A stretch of 19,469 nucleotides of DNA from Oxalobacteraceae bacterium. Its GTDB lineage: Bacteria > Pseudomonadota > Gammaproteobacteria > Burkholderiales > Burkholderiaceae_D. Positions 6,905 through 14,269 of the stretch are shown one piece after another (within the stretch, counting starts at the first letter, position 1; each line of letters begins with the position of its first letter). The notes below the pieces were generated by a model. That model had not been told where the DNA came from. It worked only from the letters and a program-made list of their open reading frames with translations, and did no database searches. Location: NCBI GenBank assembly GCA_003537575.1, contig DPRS01000016.1, positions 158,101 to 177,569 of the forward strand, given 5' to 3'. Both the position numbers and the translations under genes were made by a program.

Positions 6905-7822
6905 TTATGCTTTCTTGCGTTTGGCAGTAACGGGTTGCGCCGGCCGCACAGGCTGCGGCTGGGCCTGGGGCTGAACCGGTTGCTGGGCATTTTTTTCCTC
7001 GACTGGAGGTTCGGGCTTTGCCGCCGCCTGATACAGCGGCATGACCTTGGGCAGCATGGCGTTGATTTCCTCGACGCGGGTTTCCGGCGCCGGATGGGTG
7101 GAAAGAAATTGCGGCGGATTCTTGTCGCCGGATTCGGCCGCCATCTTTTTCCACAGACTGATCGCCGCCGCGGGATTGTAGCCTGCGCGCGCTGCCAGTT
7201 CCAGGCCGACTGCGTCGGCTTCGCTCTCGTTCTGCCGCGAGTTGGGCAGCGTGTACAGGTAGTGGGCGAACTGGTTGGCCACGGCGATCTGCTGCTGGCT
7301 GTTGTTAGTGGCAGCCAGCGCCACGCCGGTCAGGATATTCTGCGCATACGCTTGCGAGATGCGCTCGCGGCCATGCTCGCGCAGGGCGTGGGCGATCTCG
7401 TGGCCCATGACCATGGCGATTTCATCGTCGGTCAGCGCCAGCTTGCGGATGATGCCGGTGTAGAAAGTGATTTTGCCGCCCGGCGCACAGGTGGCGTTGA
7501 TCACCGGCGCATCGATCAGGGTCAGCTGCCATTTCCAGTCGCGGGTGTCTTCCCGGAAGATGCCGACCTGCTTGCGCAGCCGGGTGGCGATGCGGTCCAG
7601 GCGCTCGTATTCGGCGCCGGCGGTGATCAGCTTGCCTTCTTCCTTGGCTTTCTGGTTTTGCTGCGCATAGCTGACCAGCGCCATTTTCTCCACGGTGGCG
7701 GCCGGTACCATCAGGAATTGCTGGCGCGTGACGCCGACTACGCCCGGCTTGGTGGTGGAGGCGCAGGCGAGCAAAAGGCTGGCCAGCATGGCGGCCGCTG
7801 TCAGTTTCAGTCGTGTTTTCAT
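6905..7822 (-). CDS. M48 family metalloprotease, lipoprotein
   Basis: Zinc metalloprotease of 305 residues exported as a lipoprotein. The signal peptide MKTRLKLTAAAMLASLLLAC ends in a lipobox with the lipidated Cys20; Ala at +2 predicts the outer membrane. The catalytic motif HEIAH is at 141-145 within MVMGHEIAHALREH, and the third ligand lies in ESEAD (199-203), as in the LoiP/BepA/YcaL-type M48C proteases that take part in outer-membrane protein quality control. The last 40 residues are rich in Pro, Gln and Lys and look disordered. The start at 7822 is fixed by the signal peptide; a longer frame to 7984 would overlap the crotonase gene. It lies downstream of lgt, whose product modifies such lipoproteins, 55 bases after the crotonase gene. 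Exact substrate unknown. Confidence 0.92.
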   Translation of the reverse strand: MKTRLKLTAAAMLASLLLACASTTKPGVVGVTRQQFLMVPAATVEKMALVSYAQQNQKAKEEGKLITAGAEYERLDRIATRLRKQVGIFREDTRDWKWQLTLIDAPVINATCAPGGKITFYTGIIRKLALTDDEIAMVMGHEIAHALREHGRERISQAYAQNILTGVALAATNNSQQQIAVANQFAHYLYTLPNSRQNESEADAVGLELAARAGYNPAAAISLWKKMAAESGDKNPPQFLSTHPAPETRVEEINAMLPKVMPLYQAAAKPEPPVEEKNAQQPVQPQAQPQPVRPAQPVTAKRKKA

Positions 7823-7877
7823 ATGCGTGGAATTTCCCTTCCGTGGTTTGCGCCACGGCCGCTGATTGTAGACTATC

Positions 7878-8651
7878 TTATTTGCCCTGGAAAACCGGTT
7901 TGGTCTTGTGCAGGAAGGCTTGCACGCCGTCGCGGTAATCCTGCGAAGCCAGGATGGCAAAGGCCTCGGCATATTCCTGTTCACTCAAGGCTGGCGGCTG
8001 AGAGGTCAGGCGCCGCACCATTTTCTTGTTGGCGCGCGCTGCCAGCGGCGCGCCCTGGGCGATGCGCTGCGCGGTGTTCTCCGCTTCCAGCGGCACGTCG
8101 CTGACGATGCGGTGCAACAAGCCCTTGTCACGCGCCTCGGCGGCAGGGAATACGCGGCCTTCCAGCAGGATTTCCAGCGTGGCGGCCTGGCCCGCCAGTT
8201 GCAGCAGGTGCCGCAGCTCGTCGGGCGCCAGCGAAAAGCCGAGGCGGTTGACCGGGATGCCGAAGCGCGCGTCGGGCGCGGCAATGCGCAGATCGCAGGC
8301 GCAGGCGATTTCCAGTCCGCCACCGACGCACACGCCTTCGATGGCGGCGATGGTCGGATGCAGGCAGCCGGCGATCGCGTCCAGCGCGCGGGCGATGGTG
8401 TGGCGATGATACTGCATGCCTTGCGCCGTGCCGTTGCGTACCTGAGGGAATTCCTCGATATCGGCGCCGGCGGCGAAATTGCCCTGGTCGCCGCGCACGA
8501 TCACGCAGCGCAAGGCCTCGTCCTGCGACAGTTGCGCAAAGACCTCGGCCAGGGATTCCCACATGGCGATATCGACGGCATTGAGCTTGCCCGGGTTGGA
8601 CAGCGTCACGGTGGCGATGACATCGTTCCTGTCGAGGCGGACTTCCGACAT
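7878..8651 (-). CDS. Crotonase (enoyl-CoA hydratase/isomerase) family protein
   Basis: Soluble protein of 257 residues with the crotonase fold. Seen: oxyanion-hole segments FAAGADI (59-65) and EGVCVGGGLEIACACDLRI (about 105-123), CoA-binding N-terminal strands, and the C-terminal region with KPVFQGK. The first catalytic glutamate of enoyl-CoA hydratases is present (E114 in GGGLE), but the second, normally in FGxPE, is replaced: the protein reads FGIPVNRLG with V134 there. It may therefore be an isomerase, decarboxylase, hydrolase or another crotonase reaction rather than a standard hydratase. It lies 19 bases after lgt and upstream of the M48 protease and matB genes, so a malonyl-CoA or methylmalonyl-CoA substrate is possible but unproven. 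The start at 8651 has GGAG nine bases upstream. Confidence 0.88.
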   Translation of the reverse strand: MSEVRLDRNDVIATVTLSNPGKLNAVDIAMWESLAEVFAQLSQDEALRCVIVRGDQGNFAAGADIEEFPQVRNGTAQGMQYHRHTIARALDAIAGCLHPTIAAIEGVCVGGGLEIACACDLRIAAPDARFGIPVNRLGFSLAPDELRHLLQLAGQAATLEILLEGRVFPAAEARDKGLLHRIVSDVPLEAENTAQRIAQGAPLAARANKKMVRRLTSQPPALSEQEYAEAFAILASQDYRDGVQAFLHKTKPVFQGK

Positions 8652-8670
8652 GGCGCTGGCTCCGGCCGGT

Positions 8671-9522
8671 TCAGGAACGGGCGGAGGCCGCCGGCCCGGC
8701 GGCCTTCGGCTTGCCGGGCTTGCCTGAATTGCCGGATTTCCGATAGGCGATCGTCAGCAGCACGATGCCCAGCACAATCATCGGCAGCGACAGCATCTGG
8801 CCGGCCGAGATCGTCAGTCCGGCGAAGCTGACTTCATAATCGGGGGTGCGGAAATATTCCGTAAAAAAGCGCGCGCAGCCGTACAGCAGCGAGAACATGC
8901 CGGACACCGCCATGGCCGGGCGCGGCTTGCGGGCGAACAGCCACAGCACGATGAACAGCAGCACGCCGTCGATGGCGGCCTGGTACAGCGGCGAGGGGTG
9001 GCGCGGCAAATTGTCGACGTTGGGCCAGATCATCGCCCAGGGCAGGCTTGCATCGGCCAGGCGCCCCGGCAGTTCGGCATTGATGAAATTGCCGATGCGC
9101 CCGAAGGCATAACCGAGCGGCACCAGCGGCGCGATGAAATCCATCACTTCCATCAGCGGCCGGCGCGCCTTGCGGCTCCAGAACCACATGGCGATCAGCA
9201 CGCCGAGGAAGCCGCCATGAAACGACATGCCGCCTTTCCAGACCGCGAAGATCTCAAGAGGATGGGAAAAATAATAGGCGGGATGATAGAACAATACTTC
9301 GCCCAGCCGTCCGCCCAGCACCACTCCCAGCACGCCATAGAACAGCATGTCGTCGAGGTGTTCGTTTTTCCAGCCGGCCGCCGCCACATGTAGCTGGCGG
9401 ATGCGCATGCGCCCCAGGACAATGAACTGGATGAAGGCAGCCAGGTACATCAGGCCATACCAGCGGATGGCCAGCGGACCGAGCGAAATGGCGATCGGGT
9501 CGGGCATCGGGTGAATCAGCAT
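8671..9522 (-). CDS. lgt: Prolipoprotein diacylglyceryl transferase
   Basis: Inner-membrane enzyme of 283 residues that transfers diacylglyceryl from phosphatidylglycerol to the lipobox cysteine of prolipoproteins, the first step of lipoprotein maturation. It begins MLIHPMPDPIAISLGPLAIRWYG, a conserved Lgt start. Visible motifs: HGGFLG at 102-107; the Lgt signature GRIGNFINAELPGR at 141-154 with the essential arginine R142, N145 and E150; and YGCARFFTEYFR with R218. About seven membrane segments are predicted. A low-complexity Lys/Gly/Pro/Ala tail of about 22 residues follows the last helix. No clear Shine-Dalgarno precedes the ATG at 9522, but the family N-terminus supports it. It is the first gene of the cluster with the crotonase, protease and matB genes. 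Confidence 0.96.
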   Translation of the reverse strand: MLIHPMPDPIAISLGPLAIRWYGLMYLAAFIQFIVLGRMRIRQLHVAAAGWKNEHLDDMLFYGVLGVVLGGRLGEVLFYHPAYYFSHPLEIFAVWKGGMSFHGGFLGVLIAMWFWSRKARRPLMEVMDFIAPLVPLGYAFGRIGNFINAELPGRLADASLPWAMIWPNVDNLPRHPSPLYQAAIDGVLLFIVLWLFARKPRPAMAVSGMFSLLYGCARFFTEYFRTPDYEVSFAGLTISAGQMLSLPMIVLGIVLLTIAYRKSGNSGKPGKPKAAGPAASARS

Positions 9523-9660
9523 TGTCTGGGCTTTCGTAAAGGTTCCGGCTGCGGGGTCCCGGGCCGCAACGATCCGTATCGGGTATCCGCTTATTTCATA
9601 TTTGCCATGGATTGTGGCACAAGTGCGGCCCCCATTCCACTCTGCTTCGGCGGCGAGCGG

Positions 9661-9689
9661 ATTATCTTCAACTTCTATCGCCGTTTGAA
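9661..9689 (-). promoter_or_regulatory. Candidate promoter for the lgt cluster
   Basis: Read on the minus strand, TTCAAA (9684-9689) and GATAAT (9661-9666) are spaced by 17 bases; they match the -35 and -10 consensus at four and five positions. It lies just past the terminator of the upstream gene and would give a leader of about 130 bases before lgt. No other feature was found in 9523-9701. Confidence 0.35.
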
Positions 9690-9701
9690 CTAGTGTTGAC
9701 G

Positions 9702-9734
9702 CAAAACAAAAAGGCCGGAACGATCCGACCTTTT
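9702..9734 (-). terminator. Rho-independent terminator after the small Trp-rich gene
   Basis: On the minus strand AAAAGGTCGGA-TCGT-TCCGGCCTTTT forms an 11-bp stem (one G-T pair) followed by a T-rich tail. It starts 31 bases after the stop codon of the small membrane protein gene and separates it from lgt. Confidence 0.8.
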
Positions 9735-9764
9735 GCTTGCCATGCGGGATGACAGTAATTCAGT

Positions 9765-9992
9765 TTAGCGCTTCTTGGTATCGAAGGCTTTTTTGACGCG
9801 TTCCTGACGGCGTGTTTCCATTTGTTCATGTGCCTTGCGCTTATCCAGGCCAAATATTCGTTCCAAAAATTCGAACCAGATAAATGCGACCAAAAACAAG
9901 CCGATAATCCACCACCAGGACAGGTTCTCGACGATTCCTACTTCAAAATATTTCAAAGCTGCCAACACAGCGATGAGGATAATGATGGGCAT
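9765..9992 (-). CDS. Small Trp-rich membrane protein (TIGR04438-like)
   Basis: Protein of 75 residues with two closely spaced hydrophobic segments (about 2-13 and 24-40), three consecutive tryptophans at 26-28, and a strongly charged C-terminal half full of Arg, Lys and Glu (KRKAHEQMETRRQERVKKAFDTKKR). This pattern matches the small Trp-rich protein family described in Betaproteobacteria; its function is unknown. The start at 9992 follows a near-perfect AAGGAGA six bases upstream, so the longer in-frame start at 10046 is not used. It has its own promoter and terminator and is divergent from the cytochrome c gene. The charged tail probably faces the cytoplasm by the positive-inside rule. Confidence 0.85.
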   Translation of the reverse strand: MPIIILIAVLAALKYFEVGIVENLSWWWIIGLFLVAFIWFEFLERIFGLDKRKAHEQMETRRQERVKKAFDTKKR

Positions 9993-10011
9993 GATGTTCT
10001 CCTTGTTACAA

Positions 10012-10040
10012 AGAATAATTGGGAAGTTGCAATAGGTCAA
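10012..10040 (-). promoter_or_regulatory. Candidate promoter of the small Trp-rich gene
   Basis: On the minus strand TTGACC (10035-10040) and TATTCT (10012-10017) are separated by exactly 17 bases, placing the transcript start about 12-14 bases before the AUG, just upstream of the ribosome binding site. A second GGTCAA lies 13 bases away at 10048-10053, inside the small inverted repeat CCGGT-CA-ACCGG. Confidence 0.5.
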
Positions 10041-10112
10041 TTCCACCGGTCAACCGGCGTGCGGCTGGTGCGTTATTGCTACAAAGAAGATATATTTGCT
10101 CCTCATTGGGCT

Positions 10113-10118
10113 TACAAT
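10113..10118 (+). promoter_or_regulatory. Possible -10 box for the cytochrome c gene
   Basis: TACAAT matches the -10 consensus at five of six positions, 27 bases before the cytochrome c ATG. No good -35 hexamer is seen 16-18 bases upstream, so an activator or another promoter may be used. Confidence 0.3.
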
Positions 10119-10145
10119 GTGTCCGTCATTCAAATGGAGATAACA

Positions 10146-10454
10146 ATGAAACGTTCCGTCTTGCTGGGTTTCGCCGTACTGGCGCTTGCTTCCAACGCCG
10201 CCCTGGCGAATGCCGACCTGGCCAAGGCTAAAAATTGCCTGGCTTGCCATACTGTCGCCAACAAGGTGATCGGTCCGAGCTTCAAGGATGTCGCCGCCAA
10301 GTATGCCGGCCAGAAAGATGCCGAAGACAAGCTGGTGAAGAAGGTCGTCAAGGGTGGCAGCGGCGTTTGGGGCACGGCAGTCATGCCGGCCAACCCGCAA
10401 GTCAGCGAAGCGGAAGCGCATACCCTGGTGAAATGGATCCTGTCGCAGAAATAA
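10146..10454 (+). CDS. Class I c-type cytochrome (c551/c552-like)
   Basis: Periplasmic monoheme electron carrier of 102 residues including a signal peptide of about 22 residues (MKRSVLLGFAVLALASNAALANA). The heme is attached at C31-x-x-C34-H35 (CLACH), and the distal ligand is M80 in GTAVMPANPQ, the typical arrangement of small cytochromes c551/c552 that deliver electrons to terminal oxidases or reductases. VIGPSFKDVAAKY and the C-terminal helix EAHTLVKWILSQK also fit. The ATG at 10146 follows GGAGAT at proper distance; longer frames upstream lack a signal peptide start. It ends 16 bases before a strong bidirectional terminator. The specific redox partner cannot be inferred from the neighbours. 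Confidence 0.95.
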   Translation: MKRSVLLGFAVLALASNAALANADLAKAKNCLACHTVANKVIGPSFKDVAAKYAGQKDAEDKLVKKVVKGGSGVWGTAVMPANPQVSEAEAHTLVKWILSQK

Positions 10455-10470
10455 GCCGATCCGGCACGCA

Positions 10471-10500
10471 AAAAAAGCGCTCGACATCGAGCGCTTTTTT
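10471..10500. terminator. Bidirectional rho-independent terminator
   Basis: A perfect 13-bp inverted repeat, AAAAAAGCGCTCG (10471-10483) and CGAGCGCTTTTTT (10488-10500) with loop ACAT. It gives a GC-rich stem with a T-run on either strand, between the convergent cytochrome c and binding-protein genes. Confidence 0.9.
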
Positions 10501-10533
10501 CATGGTCGCCCGGAAAGCTCCGGGCATGTGTTT

Positions 10534-11679
10534 TTATTTTACGACAGCGATCTTTTCCTTCTTGCCGCCCTTGTAGGTGTACAGGGTCAGGGCGCCTTCC
10601 TTGAGGTCGCCCTTGGCATCTAATTCGATCTTGCCGCTGACGCCGTCATGTTTGATCTTTGCCAGCGCCGGCAGATACTTGGCCGGCTCGGCCGAACCGG
10701 CCTGCTGCATGGCGGCGGCCATGGTCATGGTGGCGTCGTACACATAGGGCGCGTACAGCTGCACGTTCTGGTTGAACTTCTTCTTGTAGCGCTCGACGAA
10801 GGCATCCATTACTTTTTCCTGTTCGCCCATCACGCCGCCGGCTTCGGCGCATACCACCTGGCCGTCGCTCAGGCCGTCGCCGGCCAGCCGGGGCAGTTCG
10901 GCGGTGCAAAGGCCGTCGCCGCCCATCATTTTCGCGTTGATGCCCAGCTGCTTCATTTGCCGCAGCATCGGCGCGGCGACGTTATCCATGCCGCCGAAGA
11001 AGATCACATCCGGTTTTTTGGCCTTGATGGCGGTCAGGATGGCGAGGAAATCGGTCGCCTTGTCGGTGGTGTACTGCCGCGAGGCGATGTTGCCGCCGGC
11101 CGCCTTGACTGCCTTGGCGAATTCGCTGGCGACGCCTTCCCCATAGGCGGTGCGGTCATCGATTACGGCAATGCTCCTGGCCTTCAGCGTATCGACGGCA
11201 TAACGGCCCAGGGTGCCGCCCAGCTGGGCGTCGTTGGCGACCACGCGGAAGGTGGTCTTGTAGCCTTGCTGGGTGTATTTCGGATTGGTGGCCGAAGGCG
11301 AGACTTGCGGGATGCCGGCTTCGGCATAAATCTTCGACGCCGGGATGGTGGTGCCCGAATTCAGGTGGCCAATGACGCCATTGACCTTGGCATCGACCAG
11401 CTTTTGCGCCACGGCGGTGCCCTGTTTCGGGTCGGCGGCGTCATCTTCGGCCAGCAGCTGGAATTTCACTTTCTTGCCGCCGATGGTAATGCCCTTCGCA
11501 TTCAAGTCCTCGATCGCCATGATGGCGCCGTTGGTGTTGTCGCGGCCGAAGTGGGCCTGGCCGCCGGACATCGGCGCTACATGGCCGATCTTGACCACGG
11601 TTTCCTGGGCCAAGGCCGGTCCGGCAAAAGCCAGCATGAGTGCGGCAGACAACGGGGCCAATCCTGATGGGAAGTGCAT
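10534..11679 (-). CDS. Branched-chain amino acid-type ABC transporter substrate-binding protein
   Basis: Periplasmic binding protein of 381 residues, LivJ/LivK (type 1 periplasmic-binding fold) family. The signal peptide MHFPSGLAPLSAALMLAFAGPALA is cleaved before QETVVKIGHVAP. Family features: IGHVAPMSGGQAHFGRDNTNGAIMAIEDLNAKG, the GVIGHLNSGTTIPAS ligand-binding stretch, QVSPSATNPKYTQQGYKTTFRV, and VIDDRTAYGEG. Two cysteines (in DGLCTAEL and QVVCAEAGG) probably form a disulfide as in other members. The start at 11679 has AGGAGAG five bases upstream; the longer frame to 11733 would destroy the signal peptide. No permease or ATPase genes are next to it, so it is an orphan here and must use a transporter encoded elsewhere. 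Ligand may be leucine, isoleucine, valine or another small amino acid. The 146 bases up to dadA show no firm promoter or terminator. Confidence 0.92.
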   Translation of the reverse strand: MHFPSGLAPLSAALMLAFAGPALAQETVVKIGHVAPMSGGQAHFGRDNTNGAIMAIEDLNAKGITIGGKKVKFQLLAEDDAADPKQGTAVAQKLVDAKVNGVIGHLNSGTTIPASKIYAEAGIPQVSPSATNPKYTQQGYKTTFRVVANDAQLGGTLGRYAVDTLKARSIAVIDDRTAYGEGVASEFAKAVKAAGGNIASRQYTTDKATDFLAILTAIKAKKPDVIFFGGMDNVAAPMLRQMKQLGINAKMMGGDGLCTAELPRLAGDGLSDGQVVCAEAGGVMGEQEKVMDAFVERYKKKFNQNVQLYAPYVYDATMTMAAAMQQAGSAEPAKYLPALAKIKHDGVSGKIELDAKGDLKEGALTLYTYKGGKKEKIAVVK

Positions 11680-11825
11680 GAAGACTCTCCTGGGTTTGAA
11701 TGAGGAAACGGGCTTGTTGATTCCTGCATGCAAAAAGGTACAGCATTCGGCTTGCTTCGCAAAGATTTTTTGTGGCGTTTTAATTACATGTTGTTGCGTC
11801 CGTGTTGCGCGCGCCTCTTGTCCGT

Positions 11826-13142
11826 TCAGGAAGCTGTCGAGGAAACCGGCGACACAGCCGCCGGCCGCCGCCGCGGCATGCCGGTAAAGGCGAAGTCCAC
11901 ATCCGGCACGCGGCCCGAGACGATTTCGGCGATGGCCCGGCCTGAGCCGCAGCCCATGGTCCAGCCCAGTGTGCCGTGGCCGGCATTGAGGAACAGGTTT
12001 GCGTAGCGAGTCTTGCCGATGTAGGGCACGTTGGAGGGCGTCAGCGGCCGCAGGCCGGTCCAGTAAGTCGGATTGTCATAGTCGCAGGCGTCCGGGAACA
12101 AGGTGCGCGTGCGTCGGGTGATGGCTTCGCAGCGGGTGGTGTTCAGTTCGCGGGTATAGCCGTTCAGTTCGCAGGTGCCGGCCACGCGCAGGCGGTTGCC
12201 CAGGCGCGAAACCACCAGCTTGTAGCCGTCGTCGGTGAGCGAGACGGTCGGCGCCGCCGCCGGGTCTGTCACCTGGTAGGTCGCCGAATAACCCTTGCCC
12301 GGATAGATCATCAGGTCGATGCCGAGCGGCTTGAGCAGGGACACCGAAAAACTGCCCATCGCCATCACGAAGGCATCGGCGCGCAGCACGCGGTGGCGCC
12401 CATGGCCATCGATAATTTCCACGCCGGATACGCGCGCCGAGGCGCCGGTGCCCTCGGTCAGCAGGCGCGTGATGGTGCTGTTGAACTGGAAGTCAACGCC
12501 GGCCGCTGCCGCTTTCGCCGCCAGCTCGGTGGTGAACTTGTAGACGTCGCCGGATTCGTCGGTGGCGGTGAAATCGCCGCCGACGATCTTGCCGCGCATG
12601 CCGGCCAGGGCCGGCTCGATCCTGATGACGGTGTCGGCATCGACGGTCTCGCGCGGGCAGCCGAGCTCGCGCATCAGCCTGGCGGCCGGCTGGGCTTCCT
12701 CAAAATCCCTCTGGTCGGTATAAAAGTGGAGGATGCCCTTGGTCAGGCAATCGTAATCGATGCCGGTCTCGGCGCGCACCGCTTGCAGGGTCTGGCGGCT
12801 GTATTCGGCAATCGCGACGATCTGGCGGATATTCTCATGAGTGCGCGCCGGCAAGCATTCACGCAGGAAATGCAGGCCCCAACGCCATTGCAGCCATTCC
12901 GGGCGGAAGCGGTAGAGCAGCGGCGCATCCTCATGCCCCAGCCACCTGAGCACCTTTTTCGGGGCTGCCGGATTGGCCCAGGGTTCGGCGTGCGACACTG
13001 AAATCTGGCAGCCGTTGGCAAAACTGGTTTCCTGTGCGGCGCCGGGCTGACGTTCCAGCACCGTGACGTCGTGCCCGGCTTTTTGCAGAAACCAGGCCGA
13101 CGCGGTACCGATGATACCCGAGCCCAGGACGATGACTTTCAT
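11826..13142 (-). CDS. dadA: D-amino acid dehydrogenase, small subunit
   Basis: FAD-dependent membrane-associated dehydrogenase of 438 residues (family about 432) that oxidises D-alanine and other D-amino acids to keto acids and ammonia, passing electrons to the respiratory chain. The N-terminal dinucleotide-binding motif is VLGSGIIGTASAWFLQKAGHDVTVLE (GxGxxG at 7-12). Further DadA features are SFANGCQISVSHAEPWANP, the YPGKGYSATYQV segment, and the C-terminal WTGLRPLTPSNVPYIGKTRYANLFLNAGHGTLGWTMGCGSGRAIAEIVSG. The ATG at 13142 has GGAGAT six bases before it. Alanine racemase dadX is not adjacent. The binding-protein gene follows 146 bases downstream on the same strand. A lone -10-like TACAAT lies at 13169-13174 on the minus strand. 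Confidence 0.93.
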   Translation of the reverse strand: MKVIVLGSGIIGTASAWFLQKAGHDVTVLERQPGAAQETSFANGCQISVSHAEPWANPAAPKKVLRWLGHEDAPLLYRFRPEWLQWRWGLHFLRECLPARTHENIRQIVAIAEYSRQTLQAVRAETGIDYDCLTKGILHFYTDQRDFEEAQPAARLMRELGCPRETVDADTVIRIEPALAGMRGKIVGGDFTATDESGDVYKFTTELAAKAAAAGVDFQFNSTITRLLTEGTGASARVSGVEIIDGHGRHRVLRADAFVMAMGSFSVSLLKPLGIDLMIYPGKGYSATYQVTDPAAAPTVSLTDDGYKLVVSRLGNRLRVAGTCELNGYTRELNTTRCEAITRRTRTLFPDACDYDNPTYWTGLRPLTPSNVPYIGKTRYANLFLNAGHGTLGWTMGCGSGRAIAEIVSGRVPDVDFAFTGMPRRRPAAVSPVSSTAS

Positions 13143-13281
13143 GGCAATCTCCGTTTATCGATGCTGAGATTGTAGAAAGTGAAATGGCTTTGGCTTTTCA
13201 ACTCAGCGTCGAAAATAATTGGCGATATTGAACGATAAACGCAAGACTCCATTCTCGCCTAAAAATAAAACAATTTCCGGA

Positions 13282-13842
13282 TTATTTATTTTTTGCGCTT
13301 TGCAGGCGGGTGATTTCCTGCGCCACGGCGCGCGACACCATGTCCGTCACGGTCTCATGCAGGCCTCGCTTGATTTCCACCGCCAGGGCATCGATCGCGG
13401 TATCGACGATTTCGGTCAGGGTGTTGCGCACCCGATGGTCCAGCACGAAATCGATGCGGCCCAGCACCTGGCGCGTGATACGCAGGCGCAATTCGCTTTC
13501 CAGGTCACGCAGTTCGCTGTCGCTCCAGGCGCCGGCTTCCTGGGCTGCTGGTGTTTCGGCGGAAGGGGGGGCGGCAGCGTCGGCGCGCGGCATCGCCTGC
13601 GCGGAGTTCAAGGCGCGGGTGCCGGTGTCGAAGGAGGCGACAGCCGAGGCGGCCGGGGGCGCAGCAGCGTCCGCTGCGGGCGCAGCGCCCGGCGCCGGCG
13701 ATGGCCTTGCCGCGGTCGGCGTGCTCGGAGCCGGAGTTAGAACCGGGACCGGCGCGGCGCGAACATCGGCTGCCGGGCCGGGCTGCGGCCCGATCACTTC
13801 GGTGAGAATCGGTATGCCCTGGTCGGGTGGGGGATTAGTCAT
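13282..13842 (-). CDS. DUF2486-like protein, Pro/Ala-rich
   Basis: Protein of 186 residues with no signal peptide or membrane helix. Residues 1-100 are low-complexity, very rich in Pro and Ala and likely disordered; residues about 105-180 (WSDSELRDLESELRLRITRQVLGRIDFVLDHRVRNTLTEIVDTAIDALAVEIKRGLHETVTDMVSRAVAQEITRL) are predicted helical and amphipathic and hold the conserved part. Composition and position directly after holC match the DUF2486 family of Burkholderiales, whose function is unknown. Its start codon lies within the end of holC (8-base overlap), so translation is probably coupled. A role in holding or assembling a complex would be speculation. Confidence 0.75.
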   Translation of the reverse strand: MTNPPPDQGIPILTEVIGPQPGPAADVRAAPVPVLTPAPSTPTAARPSPAPGAAPAADAAAPPAASAVASFDTGTRALNSAQAMPRADAAAPPSAETPAAQEAGAWSDSELRDLESELRLRITRQVLGRIDFVLDHRVRNTLTEIVDTAIDALAVEIKRGLHETVTDMVSRAVAQEITRLQSAKNK

Positions 13843-14260
13843 GCTTTTGCGCGACGAAATGGTTCAATTGATAACCCTGCCCCTTGTAGAAACGGTAACG
13901 CTCGCGGCCGGCCTGGGCATCGGCTTCGCCCGCGCCAACGATCTCGATCAGCCGCTCGAAGCGGTCGAACCGGGCCGGCGGCGTGCCGGACAGGTTGATC
14001 AGGACCTGGTGATGCGGCAGTTCGACCGTATCATCGTCGGTCAGGATCACCGGGGTTTGCGACGCCAGGGCGTCGCCGGCGTGCACGTGCGGCAGGAAGC
14101 CGTCGGCGGCAAAAGTCCAGAGCGCGGCATCGATTGCCGCCAGATCCTGCCGTTCCGCTTTCAGCACAATCCTGCTGTTGGCGGCGCGCGCCTTGCGCAC
14201 CAGCCGGCAGACGTAGTGGAACTTGTCGGCGACGTTGCTGTGGAAATCGATGTGCGTCAT
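13835..14260 (-). CDS. holC: DNA polymerase III subunit chi
   Basis: Protein of 141 residues that, with psi, links the clamp loader to single-strand binding protein during replication. Features of the chi family: N-terminal MTHIDFHSNVADKFHYVCRLVRKARAANSRIVLKAE, the FLPHVHAGD segment with conserved His residues, TPVILTDD, LINLSGTPPARFDRFERLIEIVG, and the C-terminal RYRFYKGQGYQLNHFVAQ, a typical YKxxGY ending. Length is normal. It begins nine bases after the stop of the DUF4124 gene with no visible Shine-Dalgarno (TTGCCCCC precedes the ATG), suggesting translation by reinitiation. The usual upstream neighbour pepA is not present here. Confidence 0.92.
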   Translation of the reverse strand: MTHIDFHSNVADKFHYVCRLVRKARAANSRIVLKAERQDLAAIDAALWTFAADGFLPHVHAGDALASQTPVILTDDDTVELPHHQVLINLSGTPPARFDRFERLIEIVGAGEADAQAGRERYRFYKGQGYQLNHFVAQKHD

Positions 14261-14269
14261 GGGGGCAAT

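Noticed and set aside
5431..8831. Several long plus-strand frames opposite matB, the M48 protease and the crotonase gene
   Set aside because: Antisense to genes with clear catalytic motifs; their products are rich in Arg, Gly, His and Gln with no domain.
11720..11760. Possible sigma-54 promoter before the binding-protein gene
   Set aside because: TGTACC and TGCA are spaced two bases too short for the -24/-12 elements and the first GG is not present.
10648..13001. Long plus-strand frames opposite the binding-protein gene and dadA
   Set aside because: Same reasoning: the minus-strand products have complete family motifs and start signals, the plus-strand ones have none.
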